From: Candidatus Dojkabacteria bacterium S2_J21
Lineage (GTDB): Bacteria > Patescibacteria > Dojkabacteria > SC72
DNA length: 55,829 bases
Reading direction: 5' to 3'
Assembly: GCA_019248085.1 (NCBI GenBank)
Contig: JAEHHF010000004.1
Coordinates: 1-55,829, forward strand
The notes below the pieces were generated by a model that was not told the origin of the DNA, searched no databases, and saw only the letters and a program-made list of their open reading frames with translations. Below, piece after piece: positions 25,426-31,438 of this stretch; positions within the stretch are counted from its first letter, which is position 1; the number at the start of each line of letters is the position of its first letter. A program made the position numbers and the translations under genes.

Positions 25426-26565
25426 TTAGTAATAACCACCACAGACAAAGATGACGCTTTCAGAGTATGATCCTGCTACAGCAGCTGCTCCTGCTCTACC
25501 TCCATAGGTGACGGTTGAGTTCTCGGCTGATGTTTGTGCGCCATTTTGATACAAGATTAATTGTGCTCCGGCAGGGGCTCTATCCAACGCACCGAAGACA
25601 CCGGCTGTTGCATCACTAAAATCTGTGCTTACTACTGCTGCGCCTGCGCCATCTGGATCTGATAGGGTCATTCCAAATCCCTCTGCGCCGACAGTTCGAA
25701 GATCGACTGTTGAACTACCTGTAGATGGTAATAGGTCGGTAGTAGCGGTTGACTTGTAAAGCCCAGCATCTGTAGATCCATCTCCTGTACCATATGCAGC
25801 CCAATAGTAACCTCCTGTTGTTGTAGCTGTAGTTGTAGAGATAGTATGCGTTATGGCAGAGTAGGAACCACCTGGGTACAAAGATCCAAGATTTACAGCA
25901 TTAGAACTTATGCTACAAGTTACGGAAGGTACTGCAGATACTGTCGCAGATACTACAACCGTATCATTTGCAATAAGGTTTACTTTGAAAGTACTTGCAT
26001 CTATGGTAGCTCCGCTTCTTGCTTCCACGGTAATCTCATGGTCACCTGAGGTATCATCTGTACCGATAACGCCTGCGGCAGAACCATTGGCAAGTTTGAC
26101 ACCATATGTAGTACCAGCAGTTAATGCTCCAACACTTGATATTGTTATTTTATCTACTGAAGATGCTCCAGAGCCTTGTGTACATGCAGCAGTGAGTGTC
26201 CCGGAGGTTGGTAATACTGCATCAATAGCCCAGTTAGTGGCTGCTAGGTCTGCAGCAGAAGAAGATACTGCTGTAATTGTTAAGGATCCAGCTGTTTTAC
26301 ACCAACCGGCATCATCAGCATCAGGAAAGGAGATTGTAATTGTACCTGCGGTAGGGATAGTTTGGCCTGTATCTATAGCTAAGACATATTCTACAGTATT
26401 GACACCAGCGCCAGTCAAATTCACCTGTAGTCTGCTCAAGTACATATATACTGCAGTTAGAGAACCGGCCTTAGAAACGAAAGCAGGGAAGAGGGCAACG
26501 ATAAAGAAGGAAATCAATACGGTTGAGATTGCGATAATTGTTAGTTTTGTTTTCTGAAGGTTCAT
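25426..26565 (-). CDS. Secreted surface protein A1 (tandem paralogue)
   Basis: 379 aa from ATG 26565, chosen because the signal peptide (LTIIAISTVLISFFIVALFP) starts there; the open frame further upstream adds residues with no secretory character. Body and C-terminus are almost the same as in 24122-25258. The coding sequences share long identical DNA blocks, including the last 50 or so bases, which implies recent duplication or gene conversion. A GATATAAT lies about 30 nt upstream. Function unknown; a structural or adhesive envelope protein is the likeliest role. Confidence 0.7.
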   Translation of the reverse strand: MNLQKTKLTIIAISTVLISFFIVALFPAFVSKAGSLTAVYMYLSRLQVNLTGAGVNTVEYVLAIDTGQTIPTAGTITISFPDADDAGWCKTAGSLTITAVSSSAADLAATNWAIDAVLPTSGTLTAACTQGSGASSVDKITISSVGALTAGTTYGVKLANGSAAGVIGTDDTSGDHEITVEARSGATIDASTFKVNLIANDTVVVSATVSAVPSVTCSISSNAVNLGSLYPGGSYSAITHTISTTTATTTGGYYWAAYGTGDGSTDAGLYKSTATTDLLPSTGSSTVDLRTVGAEGFGMTLSDPDGAGAAVVSTDFSDATAGVFGALDRAPAGAQLILYQNGAQTSAENSTVTYGGRAGAAAVAGSYSESVIFVCGGYY

Positions 26566-26650
26566 TAGAGCAACAGCAACTATATTTAATGAATTATATC
26601 TACGGCCTATTCTTAGATTACACCACAAGGGGGTCCAAGTCAAAAGGCTT

Positions 26651-27853
26651 CTAGTATCTTGGAACCAGCACAAAGTAAATACTCTCAGAGTAGTCAGAGG
26701 CAGGGTTTTTGTTGGTTGCAGCCTTCGCTATAAGATACATCCCAACTCTGCCATTTTGTATTGGTCCATCTCCATCATATATTTTGTTGGCTGTGGTCGT
26801 AACTGCCCCCACGGTATTTATACTTCCTGCATAGTTTGTTGTTGCTGTAAGATCTCCGAGGTAAGAGGAGGAATCGTTATCAATATAGAAGCTTTGCAAT
26901 CCAAAACCCTCCGACTGTGCATCGAGATCGCCGTTAGCAGAGGATATTGTCTGAGATGTAGTTGTACTGTATAGTCCTCCGTTTTTTCCATATTGGATTA
27001 CGGCAACACCACCAGCAGAATTACTTTGTATGTCTAACCAGACCAAACTTGGTGCGGTAGTTGCGGCAGCTCCTGCCATTAAATCATCAGTACCTGAAAA
27101 CGAAATGGTATATGGTGCACCTGTTTCTGTGGTAATTCCACTAGAGGGCGCAATATCAATATCAAATGAGATGGTCCCATTTCCTGTGGTTGCACTTGAG
27201 GCTTTGCTGTAATCGGATTGTGTAAAATCTCCTTGTAAGGCAGAGATACTAATATAGTATAGAGTAGCAGATTGTAATCCTTGAATATTGAAGACTTCGG
27301 TTTCCCAATCTGACTGGGTTCTGAAATCATTGATATTATGATTTCCAACTGCTTCTGGTCTGAATGTAGAACCATCTATATATTGTACATCGTTAACAAA
27401 ATTGTCCGTTGATATAGCTACGGTATATAGAGTATCGGATGGGTTTGAGTTGGTAATGATTTCAAATCTCGCCCTGTTGTAACACCCACCAGCACCACAG
27501 AGAGCAACCATGCCTCCGCTCAATTCTGTTGGTCCTGTTAAACAGTTGGTACTTCCGTTTGTTGTTGTTTCAAAACATTGGATACCAGGTTGTGCGGCTA
27601 AAAAGTTTGAGGAAGGATCTTGTTGTAGTCTGTAATTAGAAGAGTAGTTTCTAGGATCTGCAGAGATATTCCCAACGGAGTTCATAACGCTGTAACTGCC
27701 GGATACTGAATCCAAGAGTCCTCCACCTGTAGAGGTAGTAGCTCCTACAATTGTGAAATTTGTAGAGTCTAGGTCAGTGGCAAATACAGTTTGTACAAGG
27801 GATATGGATATTCCAGATATCAATACAAGTTTAATAATATTGGCAGTTTTCAT
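26651..27853 (-). CDS. Secreted surface protein with YSESIYFV C-terminus
   Basis: 400 aa with a clear signal peptide (IIKLVLISGISISLVQTVFA, cleavage likely after VFA). The N-terminal part TNFTIVGATTSTGGGLLDSVSGSYSV, spread over two strands, resembles repeats of bacterial secreted fibrous proteins. A central domain has GGCYNRARFEIITNSNPSD and a fibronectin-like segment (LQSATLYYISISALQGDF). The end, DYSESIYFVLVPRY, matches the YSES.IFV end of the next two genes, suggesting a shared export or attachment signal. First gene of the minus-strand surface cluster 27853-22218. Divergent from the ABC ATPase. Confidence 0.65.
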   Translation of the reverse strand: MKTANIIKLVLISGISISLVQTVFATDLDSTNFTIVGATTSTGGGLLDSVSGSYSVMNSVGNISADPRNYSSNYRLQQDPSSNFLAAQPGIQCFETTTNGSTNCLTGPTELSGGMVALCGAGGCYNRARFEIITNSNPSDTLYTVAISTDNFVNDVQYIDGSTFRPEAVGNHNINDFRTQSDWETEVFNIQGLQSATLYYISISALQGDFTQSDYSKASSATTGNGTISFDIDIAPSSGITTETGAPYTISFSGTDDLMAGAAATTAPSLVWLDIQSNSAGGVAVIQYGKNGGLYSTTTSQTISSANGDLDAQSEGFGLQSFYIDNDSSSYLGDLTATTNYAGSINTVGAVTTTANKIYDGDGPIQNGRVGMYLIAKAATNKNPASDYSESIYFVLVPRY

Positions 27854-27895
27854 TATTAATGATATTGTAAATTGAAACTATTAGTCAATCAATAT

Positions 27896-28861
27896 ATGAA
27901 AGAGACGGTTGTACATGTAAAAAATTTAAGGAAAATATATCACACTGGAGTTAGCAAGGGTTTGTTTAGTACTGAGAAGCGGGAAGTGGAAGCGGTTAAG
28001 GATATTTCTTTTGATATATATGGTGAGGAGGTTGTTGGGTTCATTGGTCCTAATGGCGCGGGTAAGACTACTACTTTGAAGTGTCTTTCGGGTTTATTAG
28101 TTCCTACTAGTGGTGAGGTTGAGGTTTTGGAATTTAAACCTGAAAAAAGGAAGAAGGAATTTCTACAAAAGATTGCTTTGGTGATGGGTCAGAAGAGTCA
28201 GTTGTGGTGGGAGTTAGCTCCAATTGAGACCTTCAAACTTAACAAGGAGATATATGGTATTTCGGACAAGGAATATAATGAGGTGGTGGGGGAGATGGTT
28301 GAGATTTTGGATATTGGTGAGGTGATTCTTAAACCTACTAGGAATCTTTCCCTTGGTGAGCGTATGAGGTGTGAGATTGTAGCGGCTTTGTTGCATACTC
28401 CAGAGTTAGTGTTTCTAGATGAACCAACTATTGGCTTGGATGTGGTTTCTCAACATAATCTGCGTGAGTTTATTAAGGTGTACAACCAGAGGTACAAGGC
28501 TACGGTACTGTTAACAAGTCATAATATGGAGGATGTTTCTAATCTTTGTAAAAGGGTTGTAGTTATAGATCATGGTGTGGTTTTGTATGATGGGAAAATA
28601 TCAGAATTGATTAATGGTTTTGTTAAGGAGAAGTACATTCATTTTGTGCTAAAGGATAATATTAGGCCTGAGGATTTTAAGGGTTTGGGTAAGTTAGTAG
28701 AGTGTAGTGGTAATGAGGCGACATTAGAAGTGAGTAGGGAGAGGGTTAGTGATGTGTCTAAGGAGTTGTTGAATTTGTTTGAGGTTGTTGATTTGGATAT
28801 TAGTGAACCTAACTTAGAATCTGTTATTAAGGGTATTTTCGAGGGTGGGTACAAGATTTAA
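27896..28861 (+). CDS. ABC transporter ATP-binding protein (ABC-2/NatA-type)
   Basis: Cytoplasmic ATPase subunit, about 321 aa. Walker A GPNGAGKTT, Q-loop ALVMGQKSQL, signature LSLGERMR (a variant of LSGGQ), Walker B LVFLDEPTIGLD and switch His in LLTSHNME. The length and C-terminal domain fit ABC-2 drug, polysaccharide or lipid exporters. No permease gene lies next to it: upstream is the divergent surface cluster and downstream is tRNA-Ser, so it is an orphan here. ATG 27896 is preferred over TTG 27872, since the family motif begins at KETVVHVKNLRKIY. Confidence 0.9.
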   Translation: MKETVVHVKNLRKIYHTGVSKGLFSTEKREVEAVKDISFDIYGEEVVGFIGPNGAGKTTTLKCLSGLLVPTSGEVEVLEFKPEKRKKEFLQKIALVMGQKSQLWWELAPIETFKLNKEIYGISDKEYNEVVGEMVEILDIGEVILKPTRNLSLGERMRCEIVAALLHTPELVFLDEPTIGLDVVSQHNLREFIKVYNQRYKATVLLTSHNMEDVSNLCKRVVVIDHGVVLYDGKISELINGFVKEKYIHFVLKDNIRPEDFKGLGKLVECSGNEATLEVSRERVSDVSKELLNLFEVVDLDISEPNLESVIKGIFEGGYKI

Positions 28862-28873
28862 GAGGATATTTTT

Positions 28874-28881
28874 GGTATAAT
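28874..28881 (+). promoter_or_regulatory. -10 of tRNA-Ser
   Basis: GGTATAAT preceded by T, so an extended TGGTATAAT (28873-28881), 18 nt before the tRNA 5' end. Confidence 0.55.
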
Positions 28882-28899
28882 CCCTATGTTCATATATAT

Positions 28900-28986
28900 G
28901 GAGAGGTGTCAGAGTGGTCGAATGAGACGGTCTTGAAAACCGTTATATGGGTAACCATATCGGGGGTTCGAATCCCTTCCTCTCCG
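28900..28986 (+). tRNA. tRNA-Ser(UGA)
   Basis: Class II tRNA with acceptor GGAGAGG/CCTCTCC, anticodon loop TCTTGAAA with anticodon TGA, long variable arm (TATATGGGTAACCATATC) and T-loop GTTCGAATC. Discriminator G is as expected for serine. CCA is not encoded; a TTTT follows. Confidence 0.95.
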
Positions 28987-28991
28987 TTTTG

Positions 28992-30275
28992 TTATGTTAT
29001 CTTTATAACCGTCTTCTTTCCAACATTAATCACATCCCCTGGTTGAGGTACAAAGTTCATATCACTTATCTTTTCCCCATTTACTTTAATGCTCCCTTCG
29101 TTAAGTTGTATAAATACCTGTTTTGCAGAAACACCAGTAATGTTTGCAACAATATTCTTTAAACGAGTACCATCAGTTTTAAATTCCTTAGTTTTGTTTA
29201 AACTAAAAGTAGAATCCCCAAACACTATCAATTCTGTAAGCCTAATTGCTCGAATCCTACTATCCATATCAAATACATTCCCCTCTATACCTAAGCTATT
29301 TAAGAAATGGGTAATTGTTACATCGGGGACTGCATTTTGTACTCTCTCTAACCAACTTCCCCTGTCTTTACCATTGAAATCATCAATATCTAAGAGAAGG
29401 TTTATGAACTCAAACCTGTCCCTAAACCTTGTAACTGGGTCTGGTGCAGCATCCCATTTCCCACCATTACTCGTAGGAGAGACTAGGGGAGTATTCGGGA
29501 GATTCCGAATGATACTATTTCTAAGTTGTAAATGATCCTGTGTAGCCAAATCGGACATCATATCTAACCATATGAGAGAAGGTTGTTCTTCTTTAGATAT
29601 GAGCATTCTTGGTAACAATGCAGGATCTGCATCGTACAACGCGTTTGGTAAGTCTTCAGTCCCGTCACCTTCCACGGTATGTGTCAATTTCTCTCCTTTC
29701 CAATTTGGTAGTAATTTGAGAATCAGGCTATTTAAATCTTTAACTTCGGCTGAACGGATTAAACATTCCGAATGAGAAAAGGAGGTGGTATTCCCGCCAT
29801 TCTTTTGTATTAGTTGTGTTAATGTTTCGATATTCTCATTTATCCTTAGGCTATCAATCATTTCTTTTTCTTCTGGATTATCTATTGTCTGAGCTAGAAG
29901 CTCGATGTCAGAGAGGGAGAGAAAGATATGGGAATGTACACCAAAAGAATTCAATGCTTTCTGAAATGAGGCCATTCCTTTTGCCCATTTAGATGGTCTG
30001 GCAGTATCCTTTGTACTTAATTCAGATGCGATACCAATGATCTGCTCATTATTTCCAGCAACCTCTGCAATTGGTTGGCATCCAACACTGATTATGGGGA
30101 TAGTGTTTTGTACTTCTCTGGCAGATAGCAAAATATCTTGAAGCCGACTTTCATTCGTAGGTTCTTTGACCATTTTTGGTATTAATTCCTGATCTATCCA
30201 GCGAGTTAATAGTATCTTTTCGACGGATTCCATGGGATCTTTTTCAATTGTTTCTTGCATAATTTCTGTTTCCAT
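28992..30275 (-). CDS. T-box-controlled protein with C-terminal TyrRS-type S4 domain
   Basis: 427 aa, about the length of bacterial TyrRS. The last 55 residues (VSAKQVFIQLNEGSIKVNG, then DMNFVPQPGDVINVGKKT) are an S4 RNA-binding domain of the kind that ends tyrosyl-tRNA synthetase. The remainder has no HIGH or KMSKS motif. A Rossmann-like pattern is visible (KALNSFGVHSHIFLSLSDIELL), and RIRAIRLTELIVFGD sits where TyrRS has its LA.EvT.lVHG segment, so it may be an inactivated or very divergent TyrRS relative. It lies 19 nt downstream of tRNA-Tyr in the same T-box transcript, which ties it to tyrosine or tRNA-Tyr. Whether it binds, stores, edits or senses tRNA-Tyr is unknown. Confidence 0.6.
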   Translation of the reverse strand: METEIMQETIEKDPMESVEKILLTRWIDQELIPKMVKEPTNESRLQDILLSAREVQNTIPIISVGCQPIAEVAGNNEQIIGIASELSTKDTARPSKWAKGMASFQKALNSFGVHSHIFLSLSDIELLAQTIDNPEEKEMIDSLRINENIETLTQLIQKNGGNTTSFSHSECLIRSAEVKDLNSLILKLLPNWKGEKLTHTVEGDGTEDLPNALYDADPALLPRMLISKEEQPSLIWLDMMSDLATQDHLQLRNSIIRNLPNTPLVSPTSNGGKWDAAPDPVTRFRDRFEFINLLLDIDDFNGKDRGSWLERVQNAVPDVTITHFLNSLGIEGNVFDMDSRIRAIRLTELIVFGDSTFSLNKTKEFKTDGTRLKNIVANITGVSAKQVFIQLNEGSIKVNGEKISDMNFVPQPGDVINVGKKTVIKIT

Positions 30276-30294
30276 AATTTATTTTTAATTATTT

Positions 30295-30379
30295 TGGTCC
30301 TGGGGACGGGACTCGAACCCGCTATGTCATATTGACGGCGGTTTTACAGACCGCTGCAGTACCACTCTGCGTCCCCAGG
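30295..30379 (-). tRNA. tRNA-Tyr(GUA), inside a T-box operon
   Basis: Class II tRNA on the minus strand: acceptor CCTGGGG/CCCCAGG, D-arm GCAG...CTGC, anticodon stem GCGGT/ACCGC with loop CTGTAAA (anticodon GTA), long variable arm, T-arm GCGGG TTCGAGT CCCGT, discriminator A and encoded CCA. The 5' end is only a few nt after the U-tract of the T-box terminator, so there is no room for a separate promoter. Confidence 0.96.
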
Positions 30380-30383
30380 TTGT

Positions 30384-30439
30384 TAAAACAAAAAACGCCC
30401 TTGTAAATACCCAAATTAATGGATACTTACAAGGGCGTT
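30384..30439 (-). terminator. Rho-independent terminator of the tyrosine T-box
   Basis: Stem AACGCCCTTGTAAGTATCC with GGGTATTTACAAGGGCGTT (19 positions, few mismatches), then GTTTTTTGTTTT on the minus strand. The 5' arm CCTTGT is also the 3' arm of the antiterminator, giving the mutually exclusive switch. Confidence 0.93.
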
Positions 30440-30727
30440 ATATACGCGATACCACCTTGTTTTGATATATATAAACAAAAAACACCCATAAAGGGTGTCA
30501 TCTCATATTGATATATATCCTCGTTCTGAATGCTCTGTTGAGACGACACATTCGCTCGATATAACGGATCGAACCCGGCTCAGCTTACTATATTCGGCTT
30601 ACAACTCAAGAGGGTAATTCAATTTAATATGTACGGGAATCTTGCTCCAACCGATTCCTCTCAGGTGGCCACCATATTTAATCTACTATTTCTCTTTCAA
30701 AGTCTTTGATTTAATTGTACTAAAGAA
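30384..30727 (-). promoter_or_regulatory. T-box riboswitch, tyrosine specifier
   Basis: Full T-box leader on the minus strand. Stem I closes with AAGAG (30692-30696) / CTCTT (30608-30612). AGTA (30684-30687) faces the specifier loop GAAT-TAC-C-CTCTTGAG, giving specifier UAC (Tyr) at 30614-30616, aligned like GAAA-GGC-A in the Bacillus glyQS leader. The apical region has GGTTGGAGCAAGATTCC. GAGCCGGG...CCGTTAT follows, as in the stem IIA/B pseudoknot. The T-box AAGGTGGTATCGCG (30445-30458) matches AGGGUGGNACCGCG. The antiterminator is ACAAGG-[TGGTATC]-GCG ... CGC-CCTTGT. The TGGT bulge complements ACCA of the downstream tRNA-Tyr (discriminator A). A stem III-like hairpin lies at 30482-30498. Confidence 0.93.
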
Positions 30728-30733
30728 CAGGTA

Positions 30734-30763
30734 ATTATATCAGATATTTATTTTGATTGTCTA
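30734..30763 (-). promoter_or_regulatory. Promoter of the T-box/tRNA-Tyr operon
   Basis: Minus strand TAGACA (30758-30763), 18-nt spacer ending in TGA, TATAAT (30734-30739): an extended -10 promoter. Start near 30727. Its -35 is 7 bp from the -35 of the divergent TrpR-like gene. Confidence 0.75.
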
Positions 30764-30770
30764 TATGGTC

Positions 30771-30800
30771 TTGACATCTCAAGTGTATTACCCTTATAAT
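30771..30800 (+). promoter_or_regulatory. Consensus promoter of the trpR-like gene (leaderless)
   Basis: TTGACA (30771-30776), 18 nt, TATAAT (30795-30800). This is the best consensus promoter in the window. The ATG at 30807 is 6 nt after the -10, so the mRNA should be leaderless. Confidence 0.85.
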
Positions 30801-30806
30801 ACACCT

Positions 30807-31118
30807 ATGAAAACATATTTGAATGATAAAAACAAAGAACTATTCGAAGCAATATTAAGCTGCAACACAGCAGAGGACATTGCTAACTTCTGTAGAGACC
30901 TAATGACCAAGGATGAGATAGAGGAATTTGTTAAGAGATTTGAAATAGCCAAAAGATTAAACGCAGGGGAATCCCAAAGAACAATATCCAGAGCTATGGA
31001 AGTAAGTATAACCACAGTAACTAGAGTAAACCAATGGTTAAAAAGAGGAATGAACGGATACAAGACCGTATTAAGTAATATGTCACATCATCATAAGCCA
31101 CAATCTATTGGTTTATGA
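30807..31118 (+). CDS. TrpR/YerC-YecD family DNA-binding protein
   Basis: Small repressor-type protein of 103 aa. EDIANFCRDLMTKDEIEEF is the conserved first half of the YerC/TrpR fold, and QRTISRAMEVSITTVTRVNQWL is its helix-turn-helix. I place the start at ATG 30807 rather than the upstream frame extension at 30753, since the promoter -10 box lies between them. The gene is divergent from the tyrosine T-box operon and its promoter adjoins that one, so it could bind there and regulate both; this is inference. The tail has a short His-rich end (NMSHHHK). A strong terminator follows. Confidence 0.85.
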   Translation: MKTYLNDKNKELFEAILSCNTAEDIANFCRDLMTKDEIEEFVKRFEIAKRLNAGESQRTISRAMEVSITTVTRVNQWLKRGMNGYKTVLSNMSHHHKPQSIGL

Positions 31119-31144
31119 TCTAGTATTTCAAGTTAATAATATTT

Positions 31145-31170
31145 CATAAGCCAAGAGATTGGCTTTTTTG
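31145..31170 (+). terminator. Terminator after the trpR-like gene
   Basis: Hairpin AAGCCAA-GAGA-TTGGCTT followed by TTTTG. It ends 5 nt before tRNA-His, so tRNA-His would need readthrough or a promoter overlapping the hairpin. Confidence 0.85.
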
Positions 31171-31175
31171 TATAT

Positions 31176-31253
31176 GGTGGCTGTAGCTCAATTGGCTAGA
31201 GCAATGGTTTGTGGAACCATAGGTTGCGGGTTCAAGTCCCGTCAGCCACCCCA
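31176..31253 (+). tRNA. tRNA-His(GUG)
   Basis: Acceptor GTGGCTG/CAGCCAC with an encoded extra G(-1) opposite C73, D-loop TAGCTCAATTGGCTAGAGC, anticodon loop TTTGTGGA with anticodon GTG, T-loop GTTCAAGTC, encoded CCA. The G(-1):C73 pair is the histidine identity element. Confidence 0.95.
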
Positions 31254-31325
31254 TATTTAGGAGGTATTTGCATATCCATGGGGGTATGTATTTACCTCTT
31301 AAAAAGAGGTGAGAGGAGGAACATT

Positions 31326-31394
31326 ATGTTCCACTTACTAAACCGGTGGCACTCATCTGCTACAGGAACTCACATCGCGAGGAAGTCACATTGA
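31326..31394 (+). CDS. 22-codon His-rich leader ORF (putative)
   Basis: Tiny ORF reading MFHLLNRWHSSATGTHIARK followed by SH and a TGA stop. A textbook AGGAGG (31314-31319) precedes the ATG by 6 nt, one of the best ribosome sites in the window. Four of 22 residues are His, and tRNA-His lies 72 nt upstream. Its last codons form the 5' arm of the strong hairpin at 31375-31417 and the stop falls in the loop, so translation would disrupt the hairpin. A 7-bp hairpin ACCTCTT-AAA-AAGAGGT (31294-31310) lies just before the ribosome site and its CCTC could also mask it. This looks like an attenuator or coupling leader for the gene at 31439, but no experiment is implied. Confidence 0.5.
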   Translation: MFHLLNRWHSSATGTHIARKSH

Positions 31395-31417
31395 TTTAAT
31401 ATCAGACTTCCTCGCGA
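31375..31417 (+). promoter_or_regulatory. Strong hairpin over the leader-ORF stop
   Basis: Perfect stem TCGCGAGGAAGTC/GACTTCCTCGCGA with an inner TGAT/ATCA. It overlaps the 3' end of the 22-codon ORF. The following AAATAATTTTGATAAT is not a classical U-tract, so it may act as a regulatory hairpin rather than a terminator. Confidence 0.6.
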
Positions 31418-31438
31418 AATAATTTTGATAATAGAGAA

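Noticed and set aside
25910..26557. 215-codon plus-strand frame opposite surface protein A1
   Set aside because: It mirrors the Ala/Thr-rich composition of the real minus-strand gene, has no start signal and no family features.
28992..30275. Calling this gene tyrS
   Set aside because: Only the C-terminal S4 domain supports it; HIGH and KMSKS motifs are not visible, so a functional TyrRS call would be unsafe.
30482..30498. Separate terminator ACACCC-TTTA-GGGTGT with T-run inside the T-box
   Set aside because: It sits where T-box stem III is expected, so I treat it as part of the leader, although some premature termination there is possible.
30753..30806. Upstream start of the trpR-like frame
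   Set aside because: The -35 and -10 boxes lie inside this extension, and homology begins after ATG 30807.
31209..31394. 61-codon frame starting inside tRNA-His
   Set aside because: The frame begins within the tRNA; only its last 22 codons, after AGGAGG, are credible and are reported separately.
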